DNA from: Amoebophrya sp. AT5.2
Lineage: Eukaryota > Sar > Dinophyceae > Syndiniales > Amoebophryaceae
DNA length: 40,199 nucleotides
Assembly (NCBI GenBank): GCA_005223375.1
Contig: RXOD01003883.1
Span: forward strand, 1 to 40,199
Reading direction: 5' to 3'
A model generated the notes under the pieces. That model was not told where the DNA came from, did no database searches, and saw only the letters and a list, made by a program, of their open reading frames with translations. This document shows positions 1 through 10,981 of this stretch, piece by piece (position 1 is the stretch's first letter; the number at the start of each line of letters is the position of its first letter). A program made the translations under genes and the position numbers.

Positions 1-57
1 ACCAATGGCCAGGAAAACGGGTTATGATCCTCCCCTTAAAAGTGTCGCGGCCATTCT

Positions 58-739
58 CGGAGGGATCGAAAATTTTGCCGAAAAAAAAACGATATTGTCG
101 ATCCCTCCGAACTAATGCAAGACACTTCTACGCTACGCTGAAAGCCGCGGACCTTGACCTTAGGTTTTACATATGCAAAACCTTAGCATTAGTCTAAGTG
201 AAGGTCATTTTAAGATTTTTTCTTTATATTATTATGCCGGGGCCAAAGTAATCCAAATCCAAAGAAACCAATAAACAAATCCATAGCCAAAGTAATCCAA
301 TTCAAAAGCTAAGCAAAAAGGCGTCCTGGGGGCAAGTTTCAGCGGAGACCTATCCACTGCGGGCATGGTGTGCGGTGGTTCGTCACGAAACCATGGAACC
401 GGGCACGGTGGTGCCCGAGGTCAGCGTCGCGACGAATCACCCGCAACCATGCTCCGCAAGGGATGCCGCGGGAGCCTGGAACCACGACCGCCTAGCTTTA
501 GCTTTTGCCTTTACTTTGTTTGTTTGATTCAATTGTTTGATTGGATGTTTGGATTCCAAGGCCCCGGCATTGAATCAGTAAAAAAATCAAAGCAAATCAA
601 CACTCAGGTACTTTTGCAGGTTTTGCATGCAAAACCTAAGGTCAAGCGATCCGCGGCTTTCAGCTGCTGCGTAGTAGAAGTGTCTTGCATTAGTTCGGAG
701 GGATCGACAATATTACTTGTTTTTCGGAGGGATCGACAA
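58..739. mobile_element. Foldback (long inverted-repeat) element, non-coding
   Basis: The stretch at about 58-181 reappears as its reverse complement, imperfectly, at about 613-739. Shared blocks include TTGTCGATCCCTCCG (95-109) against CGGAGGGATCGACAA (696-710, again at 725-739), a block around GACACTTCTAC, one around AAAGCCGCGG, and one around CCTTAGGTTTT. The inner parts also pair weakly: the CCAAAGTAATCCAA repeats near 243-300 mirror the TTTGATTGGATG region near 500-565. The whole unit could therefore fold into one long imperfect hairpin of about 680 bp. No transposase or other convincing protein is encoded; the one ORF across it (365-856) has no recognisable content. This resembles a MITE or foldback element. 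Target-site duplications were not resolved. Confidence 0.7.
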
Positions 740-1997
740 ACAGTAGGTAGAAGGCTTGTAAGAAATTTAGAGCTCCTGCAGTTATATAATAACCGAATGT
801 TTTTTTTTTCTACGAGTCAGAGTGCTGATTTCCCGATCATGACATTGAGAGAATAAAAGCGACGAGGCACAAACACAACAACTTCACAAAGCCTGTAGTG
901 GTTGAATGTATGGGGTAAAAATAATCGAAAAAATAGACCAGTAAGTATAAGTAAGCTAAGGTAACTACTAATACTTACAACGCCGTTACTGGGGGAGCTT
1001 ACTGGCGGAGGGATCGACAATAAAAATTTTTTTTTTTGTGTTTAGGTAGAACTTATTTGTTTTTGTTGTGTAGGTAGAAGGCGCCGGTGGTTTGATCCAA
1101 GATTGGTTGCCGGGGAGGAATTTTCTAAAAGCTTTTGTTCGCCGACTACACTTATGTTGCTGATGATACGAGAACCTGGTGAGAAAGCAGGAGCACCATA
1201 GGGTAATCGATTCCAAGAGCGCGTTGGGCGGGAAATGATCATCGAGGAGGGGGGCGATGGCGTTGCGGGGGAGGCATAGGCATAGCAAAAGCACGAGGTA
1301 GGTTACTTCTCACCTTCGTCGATCTTCGGAGCAAGTCATTTACGGGATCAGATCCGATCTCGCGCATTGGCGCAGCACACTGACACGACTGACTTTCACA
1401 CACGGATCTTTCGGCGACCGAAGTGATTTTTTTTTCTTCACCGGCGATGACAAATCTATAGGACCGAGTGTTGCTTCTAACCCATTCATCAATTGAGCAT
1501 GCAAAAACATGGATGAGGCAGTTGCGCCGCAGCATAGCTACGAGCAATTTGGAACACGTCTGGTGACAACCCGCGCGCAGGGGCCCGCTCCGAAAGTTTT
1601 GCACGGTGGAAAATTTGCATGTCATGCTGCGGCCCGAAGAAGTCTCGTGTAAAAAGTGTATGTGAACGCCAACGCGCGTGACCATGCTGTTACTGGTGCA
1701 AAAGGTTGCTGATGCTGTGTTACCTTCTTATGTTGCTTGTGCAGCTACACTTGAAGAGGTGCGGTCGTCCTCCTGCTCTCCTACCCAATGTAAAGTACAA
1801 GATGAAGATTTGCTCTCGCTGTCGCTCATGGCAAAATTTATATACCCTTTCCAGCAAACACCAATCCTCAAATTTCCGAGCGATATTTCTCTGATCCATT
1901 GGTGTTGGTGACTCTGACTTTTTACCGTTATCGGAAACCATTGCATCTTCGACCACATCGTCGTGCAGAGCTGCTATAACCGCTGATTGAATGGCTG
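740..1997. other. Intergenic, no gene recognised
   Basis: Apart from the repeat copy at 1006-1020 I see nothing I can support. Short ORFs on both strands lack conserved motifs and their composition does not look coding. It lies downstream of the stop of the coiled-coil gene that ends at 1998, so it may hold that gene's 3' end and the upstream region of a gene outside the window. Confidence 0.4.
1006..1020 (+). repeat. Extra copy of the 15-bp terminal motif of the foldback element
   Basis: CGGAGGGATCGACAA occurs here, about 270 bp beyond the foldback element, followed by a T-rich run. It is identical to the copies at 696-710 and 725-739 and complementary to 95-109. It may be the end of a second, decayed copy of the same element. 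Confidence 0.6.
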
Positions 1998-4404
1998 TTA
2001 CAGGTCTCCCGCGAAGGATTTCTGGATGATTCCGGCTGGCAGTATCCCCCCCAGTCGGTGCATTTTTTTGTACATTTCGTTCTGCGCGTTCATCCGGCGC
2101 TCTTGCTCCAGGTACTTCACCTCCGTCGCCCGCGTGCGCTTCACCACGTCTTCTTGCAGCAGCTCCAGGCACCGCTGCATCTCCCGTGCCCGTCGCTCCT
2201 CCTCCCTGCGCGCCGACTCCGCCCGAACCTGCCGCTTCTCCGCGAGCATCACCCGCTCCGTATGGATCGCCGCGTCGAGCTCGGCCTCTACTATGAACGG
2301 TGGAACAGCGATGGTAAGTAGGGAACTGGAAAGTAATGCATTTTTTGCCCTCATATGCCGCGCCCCCCTCAGCGGGGGCAGAAACGACAAGTAGGGAACT
2401 GGTAGGTGCTATGTGATGGGTCCCCACTTGGGTGCGGAGTGACCTTAGGTGGCGAGTGCCGATTACGGCGCTCGGAAGTCTACCCGGCGCGAAGCGCCGG
2501 TCGGTTTCTGAGATGCCCCAGTGTGGGGCGGGGGTAGGGGGTGGTGTCGGAAAAGGAGACATTGAGAGGTCGAGGGAAAAGATCGTGGAAAGCCACCGAC
2601 TACAGTGGCGATGAGGCCTGAAAGCAGGGACACAGAAACCGCCTAGGGTGGCGCTTGGTTGTCGGCTATAGGGTGCAGGAATGCCCAAATCTCGCCGACC
2701 GCAAAGCCATTTTTCAGCTCCTAGTGCAGACCTCGTTTGAGGACCACAAAAGGGAAGGGGGACCCCGAACTACAAGAGCTCCCCCAATATTTTCATTTAT
2801 TTCACTTTGTTTCTTACAACCATGTAGCCTCTTACCACCTGGCCCCACCATATCCTCGCGGCGGGTGATCTCCGCGGAAAGCTCCTCGCGGAGGGCCTGC
2901 AAGTCGCGACGCATCGAGTCCAGCTGCTTGGAAAGCTTCTCCTGGTTCTGCTGGCTGTTTTGGTTTTGGTTTGCCATTGCCTTTGCCTCGCCCGCTTTAC
3001 TACCGGTGGACGCCCCGGGAAGATCCTGCTTGATGGTGGCGCCGTCGGTCGTCGGGGCCACAGCCTGGGTACTGCTGCTCGGGGTCTCCTCGTCTTTGTT
3101 GTCCTTCTTCGACGCCTGGCCAGCGGCGGGCGCAGGGGTTGGCAAGTGCTTACTCGGGAGACCTGGTGGAAGTGATCATCTTCATCATCATCATGAATTG
3201 AGAGTTTCTAAATTTGTTTCAAGCGAAATGCCTTGATGCTTACGTCAAACAACGCGTAGAATGAAGCTAGGTAGGGTAACGCTAACGGCAAGGCAAGCTA
3301 GTAACGATGGGGAATCGAAATCAATTGCGGAAGTTCAGGAAGTACGTTCTTTGTCCCTTTCCTGCGTGGCGGAAATTTTCGTGATATCAGTCCTGGCCGA
3401 AGAGAGTGTCGCCGAGAGTCCGTCCTTTCCGGCAGCCGTACCTCCTTGCGAACCTGCTCTCCCCCCTTGAGGCAAACGCGCAGAGGGTTGCGTGCGGGCG
3501 GAGTCGAGCGTGTGCTGCTGCTCCATGGCGGTGAGAACGTCTCGCAGTTTGGCACCTGTAGTCAACGTCAACGAGTATAGTGAGTGCTGCAGCAACTCGT
3601 ATCACTCACACTCTTACCAGCTTACTTTTTAGCATGAAAAAGCCAAATCACGACGTCTCTCTAAGTACTGATGTCGAAGTTGCTGGCTTTCGCCCGGTCG
3701 CTTTCCTTTCGGATATTTCCCAGTTCCTCCATGATGCGTTTTTGCGAGCTTTCAAAGATTCTGGTTGCAGTGCCGATTTTTTCCAGTTCGTCGTGAATGT
3801 CGACGCTCTGCCCCGCGCCAAGGTTCTGACCCGCAACGGCCTGATCCACCAGTAGTGTGGGCATGATCGTGGGTTCCATCGAGCTCGTCGACGGGATGTT
3901 GGTGGAAGCACCAGCCCCCCCTGCAGCCCCGGAGAACGACGCGACCGGGTGCATCAAAAGGTCAGTTACGGTTATCGACGGGTTCGCGAGCGGATTCGTG
4001 TTCGTTGGTTGCAGGGAAGGAACCGGAGCTGAAACGCCTCCTGCGGCGGACGCGGAGGGAGTGCTCGCGGTTGCGTTTAACACCGCCGCGGCAGCGGAAG
4101 CGGCCGCCGTCTTGTTTCGCGACGGCGACGCAGCTCCCGCTCCTTTTGTCACTGCCGGGGGTGCCACGTCCTTGACAACCGAGTTCCGTGTGGATGCGGT
4201 CTGGCTCGGTGCTGGCGAGGGGTTCTGGGGCACTCCTGACGCTCCTGTCGGACCGCTGTCGCCCGTCGCGACCACGAGCTTCTGCCGCGACAGCAGGTCG
4301 AGGAACTTCGACTTCGGCACCCGCTCGGCGCCCTTGGTTAACGTCGGCAGCAAGGAACGGCTCTGCGTCGCGGACAGGCCCAGGCGGTCGCTCAACCTGT
4401 CCAT
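1998..4404 (-). CDS. Coiled-coil protein of unknown function, four exons
   Basis: I do not recognise the family. Proposed exons on the minus strand are 4404-3669, 3555-3346, 3162-about 2852 and about 2294-1998, giving about 517 residues. Introns 1 and 2 are canonical GT-AG (113 and 183 bp) and keep frame (phase 1 both times). Intron 3 has terminal inverted repeats and its exact ends are ambiguous (see 2293-2850). The start is an ATG opening with MDRLSDRLGL, preceded by an A-rich leader. Residues about 1-210 are Ser/Ala/Pro-rich and probably disordered. Heptad-like charged helices follow near 205-265 and across the exon 3-exon 4 junction (LDSMRRDLQALREELSAEI, then REEERRAREMQRCLELL). The stop is TAA. 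The coiled coils suggest a structural or scaffold role, but nothing more specific can be said. Confidence 0.7.
2293..2850. mobile_element. Introner-like intron with terminal inverted repeats (family I)
   Basis: This is intron 3 of the coiled-coil gene, about 560 bp. Its plus-strand left end reads ATGAACGGTGGAACAGCGAT and its right end, read on the minus strand, ATGGTGGGGCCAGGTGGTAA, so the ends are related inverted repeats. Positions 2451-2476 match the reverse complement of 7823-7848, inside the tRNA ligase intron, at 24 of 26 bases, and flanking TGGGTCCCC blocks also match. The two introns are therefore copies of one family inserted in opposite orientation to their hosts. Splicing either at the repeat ends or at GT-AG sites slightly inside (donor near GTAAGAGG, acceptor CATAG) would keep frame. 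Confidence 0.75.
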
Positions 4405-4555
4405 TTTTTTTTGCAATTTTTTTTTTTTGTAAGTAGAAGAGAGAGAGAGAGATTCCACAAACTACGACCACCGTAGAAGTGACATGGTTCACAGTGTGAC
4501 AGTGTTTTCTTGTAAGTAGAAATGCATACCAGCGACAGGCAGATCATCGTCAAAA

Positions 4556-4581
4556 ATCGTCGAAAAACGATTTTCGACGAT
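4556..4581. repeat. Perfect hairpin, 11-bp arms
   Basis: ATCGTCGAAAA (4556-4566) and TTTTCGACGAT (4571-4581) are perfect reverse complements around a 4-base loop. It lies between the end of the Ala/Lys-rich gene (4850-5192) and the start of the coiled-coil gene (4404), where it could mark a 3' processing site. Its function is unknown. Confidence 0.7.
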
Positions 4582-4617
4582 GAATCGTCGCCCTCGGTTT
4601 CCGTGGTGCGGCTAGGA

Positions 4618-4640
4618 GCACGATAATATCTTTATCGTGC
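4618..4640. repeat. Perfect hairpin, 9-bp arms
   Basis: GCACGATAA (4618-4626) and TTATCGTGC (4632-4640) are perfect reverse complements with a 5-base loop. Two hairpins within 90 bp in the same short intergenic gap may be RNA 3'-end structures of the upstream gene. Confidence 0.65.
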
Positions 4641-4681
4641 ACTTACTTGATGAAGTACTTTGACTTTCTAGAGTTACAGAT

Positions 4682-4850
4682 AGTAGTACCATGGGGGGTA
4701 GGGAAAACAGAACCAATAGAAAGGGCACAGGACAGACCTGTTATGCCTCTGACAATCCAACAACTCGCACGCAATGGAGGAAGAACGAGAAACCTGGGAC
4801 AATCATAGGCGTTTATCGCCGCAGGATTAAAATCATCAGTAGTACCATGG
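4682..4850. repeat. Direct repeat of 13 bp flanking a probable intron
   Basis: AGTAGTACCATGG occurs at 4682-4694 and 4838-4850. On the coding (minus) strand the repeat reads CCATGGTACTACT, and its GT could serve as a donor at one copy. The layout resembles an inserted intron flanked by a target-site duplication, but no terminal inverted repeat was obvious. Confidence 0.5.
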
Positions 4851-5192
4851 CAGTAATTTTTCCTTCGCGCTGACTTCGTCCGCTTTCTCACCTCCGCCGA
4901 CGTCTTCCCAGACGCGCTCCAAGAACTTTTCTCCGCCGAACACATCCTCGGGCAGAACGTACAACCTGATCAGCTGCTGGGAAAAGACCTGCAGCGTCCC
5001 CGCGTCGGGTTCTACTACCTGAGACGCACTCTCACTTTGGCTCTGCTTGGCTCCTGCAGAAGGACCGGAGGAAGCTTTGGCATTCGCATTCTTGGCTTGT
5101 TTTGCGGCGGGAGAAGCGGCGCCCTTCTTGGTGGCCGGACTGCCGCGACCGCCCCGAGCAGAGGCCGGCTTCGGCGCGGCACGGGCGCTCAT
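4850..5192 (-). CDS. Small Ala/Lys-rich protein, unknown function
   Basis: An ATG at 5192 opens a frame starting MSARAAPKPASARGGRGS. Residues about 1-60 are a low-complexity Ala/Lys/Ser/Gly tail. After it comes a more ordered segment containing FSQQLIRLYVLPEDVF and FLERVWEDV. I do not recognise a domain. The frame runs to about 4836, but a 13-bp direct repeat (AGTAGTACCATGG on the plus strand at 4838-4850, again at 4682-4694) suggests that the 156 bp between is an intron or insertion. Removing one repeat unit would end the protein with PWYYL and a TAA. A canonical GT-AG splice from the same donor would create an immediate stop. The C-terminus is therefore uncertain. Confidence 0.55.
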
Positions 5193-5665
5193 TGATTCCT
5201 CCGGCTATGGCTAAGGCTGAGTGTGAGTTAATCACCTATGTTGATGTATTGTTTGAGTACGTACTCCTGCGACAACTTTCCAGGGGTGTTGGCGCATGTG
5301 CTAGATTCATCAAAAATCAAAAGCTGCAGGTGGGAACAGTTCCAAAAAAACCGATAGGGTGAGACCACGTTGTCATCAGAGCGGAAATGAATCACAACAA
5401 AACGCTGTTGAAAGAAAAAACACGAGCTTAACGGAAAATCCGGCCGAGAAAAAAAATCTGCACACGAGAGCAACGGTGCACGGAGAAAAAAATCAGAAGC
5501 AAATAACACGCACGAAAAAAGCCACGCGAACGAATTCGAATCGAGTGTTTACTAGCACGGAAAAAAGAAAAACAAGTGCGATTTCCAAAATCTTCTGCAG
5601 CAGAAACCTTTGCTTGGCGACAGTCGTCACCCAGAACTGCATTTTGACCGATTTATTAATCTTCT

Positions 5666-8600
5666 TCAGTAGCCGGGCAGTCCAAACAGCCCCAGCGCCT
5701 CGACATCCACCAGATCTTTTTTCGCGGTTGCAAAATCAACAACGACGGTTCTTCCCCCTCCTACAGGCAGAAGTACTGACTCCTCTCCAGCGAGAAATGC
5801 CGCCGCGAGAGTGCCCATTTCCTTGTTCGCGCAGTTTCCCGCATTCACGGTCACGTGCAAGGATAGACGCGGCTCCGCCCTATCTGAACTTGAAAGTAGT
5901 TCCGCCCCAGTTGGTGCTCCCGCTGGCGCCAGAAGGCCCCGAGCAGTCGTGTGCGCAGCTAGGCTGCTCGCGGAACTACTGTGCTCGAAGTCCGCTCCCG
6001 CGAACAGAAAACGAAGCAGGGCGCTGGCCTCGGAGTCGTCGGCCACGCCGTCATCCTGCCTCTCGTCGTCGCCGTCCCACTCGGTACGAATGCTAGTCGT
6101 CGGCTCGAGAGCACCGTCTAATTGTACTTCCGTTTCTCGTCCCCCTCGTCGGTCTGCATGAATTATTGGGGGCGGAAGCCGGCGCGTCGCGGGTGCTCCA
6201 GACGGCTTCTCTGGGGCGCAACAAACAACCGACGAAAGTCGCGCGAGGAAGGCTCGCAATCTTACGTCCGGAGAGTCGACCTCGACGACGCGGGGGGGAT
6301 GGGGCTTCGGACTCGTGTCGGTGGAAGAGGAAGACAGCTGATGTGGTAATGGTGTTGGTTTCAACAGGCGCGACGAAGCCCGTTGCGCACCGCCGTCGCT
6401 GGCTAGAAAGGTTGCGCTGCTCGTTCTTGCGCCAACATTCAGATACCCATGCTGCCCTTCTTTCTTGCCGATGGGCAGTTCTCCTCCGTGACGGCCTGCT
6501 ACTGCCGCCCACTGCGCCTCGCAGCATGGAATAGCGACGCACGTAACCGGAAAGTCTTTGACTTTGCTTTCTTGGTTGGCGGCGGCCGCGGCCTCGCGTC
6601 GCTCCTTCTTCGTCATTTTCTTCAACTCGTCCTTCCTTAACGCGGCGCCGCGCGCTGAAAGTGCTGCGTCTTTTGCCGTCGCCGTGATGCGGATGCCTAA
6701 AAGATGCGAAGGCGAAGGAACGGATGCCAACGTTCTCGCGAACACCTGGTCCGCGAAGTCTTGACCGCTGTAGCCTTTCCGCATGACCTCCTGCGGCTTA
6801 CCCTGCGAGGACAGCGAAGAAATTTGCGAAAGAGATGATCCTTCCTGGATGTCAGGGCCTCGCAGTCGTGACCGGATGTTTGCTGATCCGAAGCGCAGCG
6901 TGATGTGCCCGCAGAATGGCTGTCCGGGAGCTTTCGGCTGCTGTTTGCCGCCGGCTTCCGGCCTCTGCCCGCTAACCGCGCGTGGGCTAACCCGCGCCAG
7001 AGCACGGGTCTGAAAAATGCTCATTACGGCTAAGGGAGAAGTGCTATTTCCCGGGCTTGATCTTGCTCCACCTACGTCCGCAGACGAGGCCGAGAACGGG
7101 GGCACCACCGCAGCCTCAATTCCATCCACCAGCTTCGCCAACGGAACGCTCTTTCGCGGTTTATTTCCGTGAGCCGCCTCCTCCTCCTCCTCCAGCCCGA
7201 AAACTTCCCCGTAGTCGAGCGCTTGTTCCACCTTTCCTCCCCGTTCGAGCGACGTGCCCTTCTCGTCTTCCAGCCTTTCCCCCGGCTTCACCTGATCGAA
7301 GTGAAACAGCGCATCCGCCTCCGCCTCCACCCTTTCCGCGAACATTTCGTTCTTCTTCGACTTGTCTCCAATCATCTTGCAGAACTTGTCCACCTCTTTT
7401 GTGTTTGCGACGTTCTGCACCGCGTTTCCCCACAGCCCGCTCTGCACCCGATACCGCGCCGTATCCTCGGCCGCCTGCACCGCGCTGTACGCGTTTGGTA
7501 CGTCCGTCGGCAAACACGCGATGATCTTCAGCCGCGTGTACAAATCGCCAGTATTGTTCATATCGCTATTGCAGCTGTCGAAGTAGGAGCGGAAGCACTT
7601 CTCCACTTCATCCCTCAGAAGGAAGGCCTGCCGACCGCCCTTGTAACCCTGCGAAAACAGCACGCCGCCGCCCGCGGGTATGGTGGGGCCAGCGATGGTA
7701 TGTGGCACCGTTACGCCCTACAGCTGAAAGGAGTAAAGCGCCAAGCTATGCGCCCTTTTTTCACCTACTTTCAGGCTCTATCACCGTTCGACGCCTTCGT
7801 GGGGGGTACTTCGCGGTAAAATTCCGAGCGCCTTGATCGGCACTCGCCATCGCAACGCGAGGGGAGGGGGACCCATTGCCTACTTAGTACTACGTACCAG
7901 TACGTTACCCGTTGCTCACTTCCCATCGCTGGTCACCAGACCATATTGGAAATAACCGGGATCTTGTTTAGGTGCAGAGCAAGCAGGATGCACCACAACG
8001 TGTACGCGCCGCGCTCCCGGCCAAGCGAAAGCGTCCGCTGCTCCCACGTAGACTTCAGCTCGGGGGAGGTGTTCGTCGGCGAACTCGAACTCGACCTGTC
8101 CGGGGGGCTAGCGCTGCTGGGGGATGGGTAGTAAAACAACGCATCGCCATCGATGTGGACGTACTGCTCGCAAGCTGGCCTGCGCCTTCGGTTTCGCTGC
8201 CCTTCTCCTGGTGCGCCAGCCGCGGCCCGCCAGGCCCGTTCGTTCAGGGAGCGAACCAGAAACTCGGCCAGCGTTGACTTCCCGTACCCGATCGGCGCCA
8301 GCACAACAATCGCCGTGCCGCAGAAACTGCTCGTCAGTGCCCCCTCGTCCGCGCCCACTTGTCTGGCCGACGTACCAGCTAGTGTAGAAGTTGTGTCCGC
8401 TCCTTCCGCAGCAACCGGACCACCCAGCAGTCGATTCAAACCGCCCTCCTCGTACTTCATGAGGTCTGCCTTCAATAGCGAATCGCGCGTGTGGTCGGCG
8501 AGCCGGATGTGGTAGGCTACTTGCGAATCCGGATCTCTACTGAGGCTGTACTCGTTTCTGGAACGCTTCGCGCACTCCCGGAGGAAGCCGAGCCAGAAGC

Positions 8601-10170
8601 GCTGGCCGGCGCGCGAGTAGCACCAGTGCTTCGCGTAGTTTTCGAAGTCCCGCTGCGCAGCAGCGGTGCAGAGGGCCGACGCACTGTTGTGATAGTTGCT
8701 TGCCGCCGGCGCAGGAAGAGTCGGGTCGGTGATGTCCAGCCGTTGTTCCTCGCCATCCCGCATCGGATTTTTCCCACCGCCGCTGTTATCTTGCCCCAGA
8801 ATCGTGCGGAGCCCGAACGTGCGGCACGTGTAGTTTGGGAATTTGTACTTGATGATCGGCTTCTTCATGTCGCCAGCACGACTCCCACTGCTTTCGTAGC
8901 TGAAGCAGTGCAGCACGAGACCCTCCAAAACATCCCCCAAAACTTCCATGTGCAGGCTTTCGTGGGGCAACCCGAAGCTCTTCAGGGTCTCCCCAAAGTT
9001 CGTCTCCGTGATGTAGTCGCGGCGCTTGTCGAGGGCCAGGATGAACGCCTGGACGGACTCCTTGCCAGTTACAACCACCGGCTTGTCGTGGGGGAGCCGA
9101 TATCGCTCGCAAAACTCAGACAGCTCCGTCAGGTCCGCGTAGGTCACAAACGGCTGCTGCTGTTCTTTTCTTTTTTTTGTGGGAGCAATTTGTAATGATC
9201 GATCATCTGCATGTTGAAGTTGATGCTCCGCTTCTATTCGCTTTCCGTTCTCCTGATTCCAAAAGACATCGCCGGCTCCTACTTCTTCGGCGCAGTTCAC
9301 GTCGAGGTCAGAGCTCTGCTCGGAGTCCGTCCCCTGCCCGAGCGCGGTTACTACCACGGTCTCCTTCAGAACCGCTGCTCCGTGGTTCTGATCGGACCTG
9401 CTCATGGTCTCCGCGCACAAGCACCGCTTTTCCGTTGCCATTTTCTCCACCAGTTCGTCCGTCACCACCGTCCTCCACAGCCGCGCCGCGTCGCGCACAA
9501 ACTCGCTGTCCTTGTCGCAGCTGTTCTTCGAAGTGGCGGTCCAGAAAAAGTGCGGGGCTCGGTTGTTTTCCGCGACCACTTGGAAGCCCACGATCATGGA
9601 CAAAAAGCCGCTCCACTTACGGAAGAAGGTGACTTTCTCAGCGTTCGCATAGTCCTCAACTTTGATCTTCGGCAGTGCGGTGTCGTTGTCGAACTTCGGA
9701 TAAAACCCGTAGCTGGTGATGTTCATCGAGGTCGAGCCAAAAGAAGACGTAGACGGAGAAGAATCAGTATCAGTCGCAGAAGCCCTTTTCCACACGAGCG
9801 GGAAGCCGCGGGGGAATCCGTAGAGGGCGCCGAGCTTCTTCAGCTCGAAGTCGTTGTTGCCGCGGACCATCATAATGTAGTAGTCGTCCCGAGTGATAGT
9901 CTTTTCGGACTCCGAGGAGGATCTCCACAACGGTGGAAAGACCACCTTGTGGGCCAGGCACTTGAGCCGATTGCGGTCGTCTTTGAGGAGCGTCGCGAGG
10001 GTGCGGTGGATTGGGGCGGCGGAGCGGTTGAGGTCGGCCAAAAACATGGTCACGAGCGCGGGGTCGTTATCGCGCGAGGTTTCGACGTAGTGCACGCGAG
10101 TTGCAAGGGAAGGTGCGACCGCGTGCGGGAGCATCGTCATCTTCTGCCGAAAGCTACTTTTCACTTGCAA
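5666..10170 (-). CDS. tRNA ligase, Trl1/RNL type (ligase + kinase + cyclic phosphodiesterase)
   Basis: This enzyme joins tRNA exons after intron removal, and in fungi and plants the same family is needed for unconventional mRNA splicing in the unfolded protein response. Two exons are proposed, 10170-about 7945 and about 7681-5666, giving about 1413 residues, much longer than fungal Trl1. Ligase domain: motif I KWSG with Lys near 185, then TSKNS near 213, DQNHGA near 260, motif IV EGLVL with Glu near 416, and motif V KYKFPNY near 441-447. Kinase domain: P-loop APIGYGKSTL near 625-634 and HIDGD near 672. Phosphodiesterase: two 2H motifs, HITL near 1001 and HVTV near 1351, separated by a long low-complexity insertion of Ser, Ala and Pro. 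The intron falls within the kinase domain, between VISN and the following GGGVLFSQ region. The domain order matches the family. I am confident of the family, less so of the exact junction. Confidence 0.85.
7680..7944. mobile_element. Introner-like intron with terminal inverted repeats (family I)
   Basis: This is the single intron of the tRNA ligase gene, about 260 bp. The left end (plus strand) is ATGGTGGGGCCAGCGATGG (7680-7698). The right end read on the minus strand is ATGGTCTGG, then TGACCAGCGATGG. Removing the sequence from terminus to terminus joins AAT directly to ATA CCC in frame. A GT-AG alternative (donor GTCTGG, acceptor CTGTAG) is also in frame but adds 15-20 residues next to a conserved stretch. 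The core matches the intron at 2293-2850 in the opposite orientation. Confidence 0.75.
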
Positions 10171-10981
10171 TCAAGATCAAGAAACCGAAGCTGCAGCTGC
10201 AGCGCTCTCGGGATCTTCTAGTGCAAAGAACTACAGAATCGTGTAGAAAGATGTAAGTACTCTAGCTCTTCCCTTCGTCCGGCGATTCCTGAAACTTTAT
10301 AAGTATAAATGGGACCTTCACGTTCACGATTTGTCGTTCTGATTCTGTCAACATGGATGGTCCGTACATCAAACACGCAGATCGCACGAAGAATCTTGTT
10401 CTCGCTGGTCCGCAGCGCACGAGAAAAGACCAGACTCGAGAAGACACACCCCCCAGCCAAGCCGAAGGGACCGCAGAGTGCGTTTGCGATTGCGTGCTCG
10501 AACACCAAGCAGTAGGTACTGAGCGGTCTCGGTGCACACCCGCCGGATGCTCGATGTGATAGATACGTCGCAAGAATCAATCTGACGACTTTTGCAACAA
10601 GCTCTGTCCGCCGGACATGTCAATCAAATGCGCATCGATTGCCTCGGCGCCGCAGGGTAGCCCGCATTCGCATCGCCTCCCAACGGCGCCATCTGATGTG
10701 GCTTCTATCGCGCGGTCTGGTGAAGAAAAAGTTGCGGGTCCCGGAATCAGGCGCGGCGATCGGCGCATGCAGGGCGCGGAGGCCCCGACAATCGGCCGGA
10801 ATCACGAATCTACTGCGGCCGGCGACGATGGCATTCGCAAGCCCGAACACGCAGAGGCCCAACGTTCGTTCGTGACGGAACCAGGGTGCATGGTGCGTAA
10901 GGGCGCAACGGAACCGCTCCAGGAGCATCGATTTGGCGTCTGGGCTTCCAAAAAGATCATTTTTCAAAAAACAACTTCATT
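10171..10981. other. Intergenic, no gene recognised
   Basis: This stretch lies upstream of the tRNA ligase start. At 10617-10985 several frames on both strands stay open for 75-120 codons because the DNA is GC-rich, but none shows a motif, a convincing start context or splice partners. It may be an unrecognised gene or plain GC-rich spacer. Confidence 0.35.

Noticed and set aside
1720..2688. 322-codon minus-strand ORF
   Set aside because: It crosses the coiled-coil gene's last exon in the wrong frame and runs into its intron; the middle is a low-complexity frame shadow.
3857..4432. 191-codon plus-strand ORF rich in Ala/Gly
   Set aside because: It is the exact antisense shadow of the Ser/Ala-rich first exon of the coiled-coil gene.
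7057..7819. Long plus-strand ORFs (155 and 216 codons)
   Set aside because: They lie antisense to the tRNA ligase exon, which has clear domain motifs; the Pro/Arg-rich content is typical of a shadow frame.
9211..10221. 336-codon plus-strand ORF
   Set aside because: It is antisense to the ligase domain of the tRNA ligase; no motif is seen, and the minus strand explains the sequence.
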